Below, one piece after another: positions 7,266 through 12,637 of a stretch of 12,637 bases of DNA. A program made the translations under genes and the position numbers. The stretch is from Actinomycetota bacterium (GTDB lineage Bacteria > Actinomycetota > Actinomycetes > S36-B12 > UBA5976): assembly GCA_947373075.1 (NCBI GenBank), contig CANBWF010000033.1:1-12637 (forward strand), in the 5' to 3' direction. A model generated the notes under the pieces. That model worked only from the letters and a program-made list of their open reading frames with translations, did no database searches and was not told the origin of the DNA. Position 1 is the first letter of the stretch, and each line of letters starts with the position of its first letter.

Positions 7266-8243
7266 CTCACGACTCAGTGCGCTAGCTCGAGATAAAGCGC
7301 GTAAATACTTTTTGCGATAGCCGCCAGCCAGCATCTCAGGACTAAACAGGCCACTGATCTCCACACCACTGTAGGCAATGGGAATCTCGCGGTCGTACAG
7401 GCGATCAATCAGCACTACCCAACGTAGCGCCTGCGCCTGATCTAGCAATTGCGTTACTCCAGCCAAACAGACTGTGGTCAGATCCTGAACAAGTGCCCCA
7501 AAAGCACTTGGGTGAACTGTGCTCAAATGATTTGTTAGTTTCGCAAATTCATCAAACGAATAATCTGGAGACTCGTGTGCAAACTTTTCTAATGCAACTG
7601 CGTCTAATGGCAACGCACCACTAAGCGCGTTCCGATGACGGTAATCTGGTCCATCAATTCTGATGATCTCGAAATGCGCTGCCAACCCCTGAATTTCGCG
7701 GACGAAATCATCGGCAGCGAATCTGCCCTCGCCTAGTCGATCTGGCAAGGTGTTGCTGGTTACAGCGATTCGAACTCCGCGTTGTACTAACTGCCCAAGC
7801 AGGGTGCTCATGAGCACAGTGTCACCGGGATCGTCCAATTCAAATTCATCAATACAGATCAATTCAAAACCGGCCAAGGTTTCAACTGATGCTTGGAAAC
7901 CTAATGCTCCAACCAAATTCGTGTACTCAACAAAACTTCCATAAGTAGCTCTGGTGCCGTACTGATGCCACAGAGCCGTGAGCAAGTGTGTTTTACCTAC
8001 CCCAAATCCACCATCCAAGTAGATGCCGGCTTTGACCTCTTCCCCTCGGCGAAAGAGCTTGCGCTTTGGCTCCAAGTTATTAGCGAAATCACGCATACGC
8101 GCCTTTGCGAAACCTTGTGATGGAATTTGAGCATCTGCCACATAGTTGTCGAATGCCGTGTGAGCAAAGCGTTTTGGAACTACAAAATCCTGAATAATCT
8201 CGGCGGCATTCACTTTGGGTGTTCGCTCACAGAGACTTTGCAT
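7251..8243 (-). CDS. zapE: AFG1/ZapE-like P-loop ATPase
   Basis: 330 residues. Walker A GGFGVGKT (78-85, with K84 and T85), Walker B LICIDEFEL (128-136, with D132 and E133) and a sensor-1-like AVTSNTLP (160-167) define the AFG1/ZapE group of AAA+-like ATPases. The following RFAADDFVREIQGLAAHFEIIRIDGPDYR block is typical of bacterial members. In E. coli ZapE is linked to Z-ring constriction and in mitochondria AFG1 to protein quality control; the actinobacterial role is not something the sequence shows. The start is ATG 8243, preceded by TAGGCT and six bases, with the TAG an in-frame stop. It is divergent from the RibD-C gene, as I recall for Rv2670c and Rv2671. The start codon lies inside a perfect dyad. 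Confidence 0.88.
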   Translation of the reverse strand: MQSLCERTPKVNAAEIIQDFVVPKRFAHTAFDNYVADAQIPSQGFAKARMRDFANNLEPKRKLFRRGEEVKAGIYLDGGFGVGKTHLLTALWHQYGTRATYGSFVEYTNLVGALGFQASVETLAGFELICIDEFELDDPGDTVLMSTLLGQLVQRGVRIAVTSNTLPDRLGEGRFAADDFVREIQGLAAHFEIIRIDGPDYRHRNALSGALPLDAVALEKFAHESPDYSFDEFAKLTNHLSTVHPSAFGALVQDLTTVCLAGVTQLLDQAQALRWVVLIDRLYDREIPIAYSGVEISGLFSPEMLAGGYRKKYLRALSRASALSREISQD

Positions 8244-8266
8244 GCCCCTAGCCTAAAGGCATGCAA
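8238..8266. promoter_or_regulatory. Perfect 9-bp inverted repeat centred on the zapE -10
   Basis: TTGCATGCC (8238-8246) and GGCATGCAA (8258-8266) are perfect inverted repeats separated by 11 bp. The spacer contains the zapE -10 candidate TAGGCT (minus strand, 8255-8250) almost exactly at the centre. The repeat also covers the zapE start codon and ends about 10 bp before the RibD-C gene start. A dimeric regulator bound here would block zapE initiation and perhaps the divergent gene. A role is inferred, not shown. Confidence 0.5.
8250..8255 (-). promoter_or_regulatory. Candidate -10 (TAGGCT) for leaderless zapE transcript
   Basis: TAGGCT on the minus strand, six bases before ATG 8243, same hexamer and spacing as pabB, pabC and the EamA gene. 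AGGGG falls within the six-base gap but is too close to the ATG to act as a normal ribosome binding site. Confidence 0.5.
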
Positions 8267-8276
8267 GAATCTATGC

Positions 8277-8996
8277 GTGATTGAAGATTTGGATTTCAGT
8301 GCGCCCGCTAACGTCGCTGATTTTTATCGCGTGGCAAGCGAACAGCATTTGCGAATCAACATGGTTGTTTCACTCGATGGCAACTTCGCCGGTCCAAGTG
8401 GCCGCTCCACAGATATTTCTGGTCCGCTCGACCTCTCAGTCTTGCTCATGCTGCGCCTACTCAGCGAGGTCGTACTGGTTGGGTCAAAGACTGCAATTGG
8501 TGAAAAATACCGGTACACACAAGTACGCGAAGAACTTAAAACAATCGCTCCACATAACCCACCTTTTTGTTTAGTTAGTTCCACTCTGGACATTCCTAGC
8601 GAAGCACCAATTTTTGCCGACCCAGAACATAAGCCATTTATTATCGCGCCTACCAATAACGATGTTAAGTGGCAAGAAAATTTTGAACGGCTTTCTGCAG
8701 TTGCTCAAATCCACGTAGCAGATTCACCAAAATTGGATGGCGCGACTATTCGGACTGCAGTGCACTCCTTAGGATTCAAAAAGATCGTTTGTGAGGGCGG
8801 GCCAAAGTTGTTGCAAACATTATTGACCGCTGATGTTGTTGATGAATTGAATCTGACGATTAGTCCAACAATCGTTGGAACAACTCCCGAGGTTGGCGCT
8901 CTGGGCAACGCGTTAAAACGATTGACGTTGGCAGCAAGTGCCAAGGGTGATGATTTCCTTTTCACCCGTTACCAGTTCCAAAGTGCCGATAACTAA
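8277..8996 (+). CDS. RibD C-terminal domain (DHFR-like fold) reductase
   Basis: 239 residues from GTG 8277. It is only the reductase half of RibD; the zinc deaminase half is absent. Visible: INMVVSLDG (27-35), the family's substrate/NADPH strand; LLSEVVLVGSKTA (61-73); CEGGPKLLQTLLTADVVDELNLTISP (172-197), the strongest signature. The family reduces pyrimidine intermediates of riboflavin synthesis or, in some stand-alone members, other pteridine-like substrates. The M. tuberculosis homologue I recall next to the same ATPase, Rv2671, was reported as a dihydrofolate reductase analogue when overexpressed. The frame stays open upstream to 8127 but that part is antisense to zapE; GTG 8277 is chosen for alignment with family N termini, and TTG 8289 is possible. 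An AAGAAT hexamer lies six bases before the GTG. The stop is 37 bp before msrB. Confidence 0.8.
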   Translation: MIEDLDFSAPANVADFYRVASEQHLRINMVVSLDGNFAGPSGRSTDISGPLDLSVLLMLRLLSEVVLVGSKTAIGEKYRYTQVREELKTIAPHNPPFCLVSSTLDIPSEAPIFADPEHKPFIIAPTNNDVKWQENFERLSAVAQIHVADSPKLDGATIRTAVHSLGFKKIVCEGGPKLLQTLLTADVVDELNLTISPTIVGTTPEVGALGNALKRLTLAASAKGDDFLFTRYQFQSADN

Positions 8997-9021
8997 ATCT
9001 GCCGATAACCGCGATTGACCT

Positions 9022-9027
9022 TACGAT
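9022..9027 (+). promoter_or_regulatory. Candidate -10 (TACGAT) for leaderless msrB transcript
   Basis: TACGAT followed by exactly six bases (TAACCC) and ATG 9034. There is no purine-rich ribosome binding site, and TAA in the gap is an in-frame stop. Same geometry as the TAGGCT starts on the minus strand. Confidence 0.5.
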
Positions 9028-9033
9028 TAACCC

Positions 9034-9432
9034 ATGACCACTGAACGCACAGAAAATGAATGGCGAGAACTGTTAACGCCAGATGAATATTATGTTTTAC
9101 GCGAATCTGGTACGGAGCCTGCGTTTGTGGGTGAATACACCGACACCGAAACTATCGGTGTTTACAAATGCAAAGCCTGCGACGCTGAACTATTCAGGTC
9201 AAATGAAAAGTTCCATTCCGGATGCGGCTGGCCCTCGTTCTATCAACCTGGTTCAAGCTCGGCAGTACTGGAGATTGTTGACAATTCACATGGCATGGTA
9301 CGCACCGAAGTACGTTGCGCAAATTGCAATTCACACCTTGGTCACGTTTTCACTGGTGAAGGCTATGAAACCCCAACCGACTTGCGGTACTGCATAAATT
9401 CAGTCGCGCTGACGCTAATTCCGGCTAACTAG
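9034..9432 (+). CDS. msrB: Peptide-methionine (R)-S-oxide reductase
   Basis: 132 residues, normal length for a stand-alone MsrB. It reduces the R form of methionine sulfoxide in proteins, using thioredoxin. Zinc site: two CxxC pairs, C46/C49 and C95/C98. The catalytic cysteine is C120 in RYCINSV, and the recycling cysteine is C64 in HSGCGWPSFYQP, so this is a two-cysteine enzyme. HLGHVF (101-106) supplies the conserved active-site histidines. There is no signal peptide, so it is cytoplasmic. It lies just downstream of the RibD-C gene but has its own -10-like element. Its last 8 bp overlap the convergent EamA gene. Confidence 0.97.
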   Translation: MTTERTENEWRELLTPDEYYVLRESGTEPAFVGEYTDTETIGVYKCKACDAELFRSNEKFHSGCGWPSFYQPGSSSAVLEIVDNSHGMVRTEVRCANCNSHLGHVFTGEGYETPTDLRYCINSVALTLIPAN

Positions 9433-10264
9433 CAGTTATCGCCGCCACACCAATCATGGTGCAGGCGATCCCGATGTATTGTGCTGGCAATAATCGTTCC
9501 TTCAGAATCTGCCAAGCCAAAATTACCGTCATGACGGGAAATAGCGATCCAAGAACTGAAACGATAGAAAGTAAACCGTCCGGTTCAGCGGCAGCAAATG
9601 CAAAGAGAATGTTTGCGCCAGCATCGGTAAAACCTATTGCAGCAAGTAGTGGAATGTTTACTGGTCCTAAACCGCCAATACTGCGAAATGCTAAAGCCAC
9701 AGTTAACAAGACTGAATTTTGAACTAGTCGCATTGTTGCAATAGTCATCGCCGGATTCCCTGCCCGACCTCCTTGTGCCATACAAAAGACACAAATGCCA
9801 AAAGTTACTGCTGCTACCAGAGCTAAGAGAACAGGTTTGGCGGACGCACGTGATTGCAATTCTGGACCACTGGCAAGTAGCACGCCGAGAATAGCTATCG
9901 CGATTCCAATCTTCTCACCGAGACTTGGTGAGTCGCCGTGCAGCAATCCAATTGACAATGGAATCACCACACCAATTGATGAGATTGGCGAGACAATTCC
10001 CATCTGTCCCGTCGACAACGCTGAATAGAACGCGACTAGGCCGACCAAGCCGAGAAGTCCTGCGGAAAAACCCCAAATCATGGCGCCGTGATTACTGGTA
10101 TCCCAATGATTTGTTGCTAGCGCAAAGCCAACAGCCAGAATCCCACCGAAAATTTGTGAACCACCTAAAACAGCAATCGGCGCGAATTTTCGGGACATAT
10201 TGCCGGCTAGGAAATCTGATGTGCCCCAAACAACACTTGAGAGCAAAGCCAGAATAAGTGCCAC
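9425..10264 (-). CDS. EamA/DMT-superfamily membrane transporter
   Basis: 279 residues, almost wholly hydrophobic, about ten membrane helices arranged as two homologous five-helix EamA repeats (roughly 1-132 and 143-279). Features include SSVVWGTSDFLAGN at the N terminus, GQMGIVSPISSIGVVIPL (86-103) in the first repeat and PDGLLSIVSVLGSLFPVMTVILAWQILKERL (228-258) in the second, including the E256-R257-L motif common at this spot in EamA proteins. Family members export or import amino acids, metabolites and drugs; nothing here reveals the substrate. The start is GTG 10264, six bases after TAGGCT. It sits alone between msrB (convergent) and the DUF3000 gene (divergent). Confidence 0.85.
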   Translation of the reverse strand: MALILALLSSVVWGTSDFLAGNMSRKFAPIAVLGGSQIFGGILAVGFALATNHWDTSNHGAMIWGFSAGLLGLVGLVAFYSALSTGQMGIVSPISSIGVVIPLSIGLLHGDSPSLGEKIGIAIAILGVLLASGPELQSRASAKPVLLALVAAVTFGICVFCMAQGGRAGNPAMTIATMRLVQNSVLLTVALAFRSIGGLGPVNIPLLAAIGFTDAGANILFAFAAAEPDGLLSIVSVLGSLFPVMTVILAWQILKERLLPAQYIGIACTMIGVAAITAS

Positions 10265-10270
10265 ATCAAC

Positions 10271-10276
10271 AGCCTA
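10271..10276 (-). promoter_or_regulatory. Candidate -10 (TAGGCT) for leaderless EamA transcript
   Basis: TAGGCT on the minus strand, followed by GTTGAT and the GTG at 10264. Fourth exact copy of this hexamer-plus-six-bases arrangement in the window; the TAG is in frame. Confidence 0.5.
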
Positions 10277-10312
10277 GCGGCGGGCTTAGGGCATTTTGCT
10301 GCCATTTCAATC

Positions 10313-10318
10313 TAAGGT
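10313..10318 (+). promoter_or_regulatory. Candidate -10 (TAAGGT) for the DUF3000 gene
   Basis: TAAGGT is followed by seven bases (AGAGGAA) and GTG 10326. The transcript could be leaderless at 10326, or AGAGGA could act as a ribosome binding site for the next in-frame GTG at 10335. Confidence 0.4.
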
Positions 10319-10325
10319 AGAGGAA

Positions 10326-10901
10326 GTGATCACCGTGGAAAAACCAAACAAAGCAGAAGTCGCATGGAACGATGCGGTAAAGACTTTGCATGGAGCCACG
10401 CGTCGAACAGAAATTACCCTCGCTGAAGTTCCAGCCCCAACCCGCCTTGCACCATATGCTCTTGCTCTAAGTGGAGTGTTGGCACTTGATTCCGATAACG
10501 AATTGGCTTCTGGGAAATTTGTTTTGTTACACGACCCAGATGGCCAACCCACTTGGGAAAGTACGTTCCGAGTCGTGACATTTGTAAACGCTGAAATCGA
10601 ACCCGATGTAGTAACAGATGAGATGTTCGATGAAGTTGCCTGGAGCTGGTTAATTGAGGCCCTTACACATAGTGAAGCAGAATTCACTAACTTGTCTGGA
10701 ACTGTAACGCGCACAGTCAGTCGCTCATTTGCTGGACTTGCGGATCGCCAGCGGGAGACTGAATTAGAAATCCGCGCTTCCTGGTCCCCCTCAACTTCTG
10801 AACTAGCCGCACATTTAACAGCATGGTGTTCGCTACTTGAGCAGGCGTCCGGCTTGGAACCCTTGCCCGAGGGCGTCACACAGATTAATCGAAGCAAGTA
10901 G
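10326..10901 (+). CDS. DUF3000 family protein
   Basis: 191 residues from GTG 10326; TTG 10296 and GTG 10335 are also in frame. I recognise the actinobacterial DUF3000 family from the segment RRTEITLAEVPAPTRLAPYALALSGVL and its place directly before an RNase D-like gene, as I recall for Rv2680-Rv2681. It is acidic and soluble with no membrane segment or signal peptide. W-rich stretches (EVAWSWLIEAL, then the C-terminal LTAWCSLLEQASGLEPLPEGV) probably belong to the fold. No catalytic motif is evident and I know of no established function. Only 7 bp separate its stop from the next start, so the two are co-transcribed. A link to RNA metabolism would be guesswork from context. Confidence 0.8.
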   Translation: MITVEKPNKAEVAWNDAVKTLHGATRRTEITLAEVPAPTRLAPYALALSGVLALDSDNELASGKFVLLHDPDGQPTWESTFRVVTFVNAEIEPDVVTDEMFDEVAWSWLIEALTHSEAEFTNLSGTVTRTVSRSFAGLADRQRETELEIRASWSPSTSELAAHLTAWCSLLEQASGLEPLPEGVTQINRSK

Positions 10902-10908
10902 CGCTGAC

Positions 10909-12165
10909 ATGTCTGATGAACAGGCTGCCGATGAGCAGCCAACCGGTATTGCAATTGACCAACCCCGTGAGGGTTTGCCCGAACTCATAACTACCGAAAA
11001 GCAACTCGCACTCGCCGCCAATTTGTTGAAAGCTGGAACTGGCCCAGTTGCGCTCGATGCCGAGCGGGCCAGTGGATTCAAGTACAGCGGTCGCGCATAT
11101 CTGGTCCAGCTTCGAAGGATAGGTTCGGGCACTTTCCTCATTGACCCAACCTATTTTGCAAACTTATCGTTAATACAAGAGGCACTTACTGATGTCGACT
11201 GGATCTTGCATGCTGCTTCACAAGATTTGGTTTGTTTAAGGGAAGCAGGACTCTACCCAACTGCGCAGCTTTTTGATACTGAACTTGCAGGACGGATACT
11301 AGGTTGCGATCGAGTTGGGCTTGGACCGCTCTTACTTGCTGAACTCGGCTTCTCATTGGCCAAGGAACATAGCGCAGCCGATTGGTCTACTCGCCCACTA
11401 CCGACTCAGTGGTTGAACTATGCAGCGCTCGATGTTGAATTTCTAATCGAACTATGGGCGATTTTGAGTGAGCAATTGATTGCTGCCGAGAAATATGACT
11501 GGGCCATCCAAGAGTTCAACCACGTCAAGGACAACACAGTACCGATCGTGCGCGAAGATCCATGGCGACGTACTTCCGGACTGCATGGAGCGCGAAAGCC
11601 ACGACAGCTAGCAATAGTTCGCGCGCTATGGAATGCCCGCGATCAGATTGCTAGAGACCAGGACATCGCACCCGGTCGGATATTGCCTGATTCTATTTTC
11701 GTCCAGATTGCTAATGAAGCTGTTGAATCTGATATCCGAATCGAAGAGTTGCCTGCCCTAAATGGCCGCCTAACGAGGCGTAACAAGAAACTTTGGGTTG
11801 GCGCGGTTTACGATGCGTTGGCGCTGTCTGAAGACGAATTACCTGCCACTCGAGTGCGGTCAACTACGCCACCGCCACCGCGCACTTGGCAGGAAAAGAA
11901 CCCTACTGCTTTCGCCCAGTTAGAGCAGGTGCGTTCCGGTATCGCAGCCCTGGGTGAATCATTACAAATGCCAGTAGAAAATTTGATTACACCTGAGACG
12001 GTTAGGCGAATTTTGTGGACACCGCCTAAAGATCAAGCGGAGTTACAGCAGATGCTAGATAGTTACAACGCGAGAATCTGGCAGCAGGAGTTGATTATGC
12101 CGCTTCTGCGCAAAGCGCTATTTGACGCGCCGATTTCTACTGAACTTGAGAGTGCAACCGATTAG
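10909..12165 (+). CDS. rnd: Ribonuclease D-like 3'-5' exonuclease with HRDC domain
   Basis: 418 residues from ATG 10909; the frame is open upstream to 10837, but that would overlap the DUF3000 gene. The DEDDy exonuclease domain shows Exo I VALDAER (D50, E52), Exo II HAASQDL (D106) and Exo III YAALD (Y171, D175), all four metal-binding acidic residues present. An HRDC nucleic-acid-binding domain follows at about 230-300 (RQLAIVRALWNARDQIARDQDIAPGRILPD). RNase D trims 3' ends of tRNA and other stable RNA in the cytoplasm; actinobacterial members are less studied. The C-terminal ~100 residues have no motif I know. Only 7 bp follow the upstream stop and no good ribosome binding site is seen, suggesting reinitiation. 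The 3' end overlaps dxs by 29 bp. Confidence 0.9.
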   Translation: MSDEQAADEQPTGIAIDQPREGLPELITTEKQLALAANLLKAGTGPVALDAERASGFKYSGRAYLVQLRRIGSGTFLIDPTYFANLSLIQEALTDVDWILHAASQDLVCLREAGLYPTAQLFDTELAGRILGCDRVGLGPLLLAELGFSLAKEHSAADWSTRPLPTQWLNYAALDVEFLIELWAILSEQLIAAEKYDWAIQEFNHVKDNTVPIVREDPWRRTSGLHGARKPRQLAIVRALWNARDQIARDQDIAPGRILPDSIFVQIANEAVESDIRIEELPALNGRLTRRNKKLWVGAVYDALALSEDELPATRVRSTTPPPPRTWQEKNPTAFAQLEQVRSGIAALGESLQMPVENLITPETVRRILWTPPKDQAELQQMLDSYNARIWQQELIMPLLRKALFDAPISTELESATD

Positions 12166-12637
12166 TAATCGCAGCAGCGATACCCGAGCCATCAAGCCCT
12201 AATTCAGCCAACCAAGTGCTACGCGTTTTGTGCGTTAAGAATTGCTTGGGAATACCAATTGAAATCGCAGGTCCAGTGCTCTCTGCCGCTAACTGCGCAC
12301 AAATAGCCTGACCAATTCCGCCATCCACCAAACCGTCTTCTACCGTCACAACCGTATTCGCGGTCGCCAAATAGTCGATTAATTCCGAGCTAACTGGCAA
12401 TGCAGTAATTGGATCAATCACTTCAACCGAAAGACCAGATTCAGCCAATGTCTTGGCCGCTTCAATTGCTGACTTAGCAAGAGCTCCAACGCTGACGATG
12501 GTCACTTCGGCGCCTATTTGCCCATAAATACGTTCTCCAAAACTGAGTGAGTCAATGGCCTCGACGTCAGAGCCAACCGCACCCTTTGGGAACCTTATTG
12601 CCGTTGGCCCATCGACAATTTCTACCGCTTCGTGCAG
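12137..12637 (-). CDS. dxs: 1-deoxy-D-xylulose-5-phosphate synthase, C-terminal part (5' end outside window)
   Basis: 166 residues are readable from the window edge to the stop; the N-terminal three quarters lie beyond 12637. The opening segment EIVDGPTAIRFPKG belongs to the end of the pyrimidine-binding transketolase domain. It is followed by the C-terminal domain with VTIVSVGALAKSAIEAAKTL, VEVIDPITALPV, NTVVTVEDGLVDGGIGQAI and GIPKQFLTHKTRSTWLAELGLD, all standard DXS blocks. The enzyme is thiamine-diphosphate dependent and makes DXP from pyruvate and glyceraldehyde 3-phosphate, the first step of the MEP isoprenoid route. An internal ATG is not available at the point where the frame continues (GTG ACC ATC), so the frame clearly extends out of the window. 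Convergent with and overlapping the RNase D-like gene. Confidence 0.95.
   Translation of the reverse strand: MHEAVEIVDGPTAIRFPKGAVGSDVEAIDSLSFGERIYGQIGAEVTIVSVGALAKSAIEAAKTLAESGLSVEVIDPITALPVSSELIDYLATANTVVTVEDGLVDGGIGQAICAQLAAESTGPAISIGIPKQFLTHKTRSTWLAELGLDGSGIAAAITNRLHSQVQ

Noticed and set aside
8127..8276. Extension of the RibD-C protein to an upstream ATG
   Set aside because: The extra 50 residues are antisense to the zapE N terminus and do not resemble the family; GTG 8277 fits better.
10837..10908. Extension of the RNase D-like protein to an upstream start
   Set aside because: Would overlap the end of the DUF3000 gene by 65 bp and adds an arginine/proline-rich segment with no family match; ATG 10909 lies 7 bp after the upstream stop.
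10307..10954. A 215-codon minus-strand frame opposite the DUF3000 gene
   Set aside because: Shadow of the DUF3000 coding strand; composition is serine/arginine rich with no domain, and the plus-strand gene has family resemblance and conserved context.
1..12637. CRISPR array, transposon, prophage or defence island
   Set aside because: No tandem repeat-spacer pattern, transposase, integrase or nuclease-toxin cluster was found on either strand; the gene content is housekeeping.

Overview
The window looks like chromosomal DNA from a compact, mid-GC actinobacterium. The evidence is a phosphatidylinositol-mannoside lipid locus (thrS, HIT, pgsA, patA-like acyltransferase), an actinobacterial DUF3000 gene beside a DEDDy/HRDC RNase D-like gene and dxs, and an AFG1/ZapE-type ATPase divergent from a RibD-C reductase. 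From memory, both blocks resemble Mycobacterium tuberculosis gene order (Rv2614c-Rv2611c, and Rv2670c/Rv2671/Rv2674/Rv2680/Rv2681/Rv2682c). Tight packing, three convergent gene pairs with overlapping 3' ends, and several apparently leaderless starts fit a streamlined genome such as a freshwater planktonic actinobacterium. That lineage guess is inference only.

Layout. 1-1247 (minus): 3'-truncated phosphatidylinositol mannoside acyltransferase overlapping pgsA. 1248-1282: short divergent control region with a dyad. 1283-2302 (plus): a 339-aa protein that reads as a shortened EF-G2-like translational GTPase with its nucleotide-binding motifs gone. 2279-4791 (minus): HIT-family nucleotide hydrolase/phosphorylase coupled to thrS. 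4894-6828 (minus): pabC-like class IV aminotransferase-fold enzyme and pabB, for p-aminobenzoate and hence folate. 6929-7231 (plus): a promoter and a tRNA-Gly(GCC), tRNA-Cys(GCA), tRNA-Val(GAC) cluster. 7251-8243 (minus): zapE-like ATPase, divergent from a RibD-C family reductase (8277-8996, plus), followed by msrB. 9425-10264 (minus): EamA/DMT permease. 10326-12165 (plus): DUF3000 gene and RNase D-like exonuclease. 12137-12637 (minus): C-terminal end of dxs.

Most of the window is housekeeping: membrane phosphoinositide lipid synthesis, threonine charging, folate precursor synthesis, methionine sulfoxide repair, RNA turnover and isoprenoid precursor synthesis. I see no phage, insertion sequence, CRISPR array, toxin-antitoxin pair or defence system. 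The points that deserve attention are the degenerate EF-G-like protein inside an otherwise conserved lipid operon, an identical TAGGCT-N6-start arrangement at four genes, and dyad symmetries centred on -10-like elements in two divergent intergenic regions.
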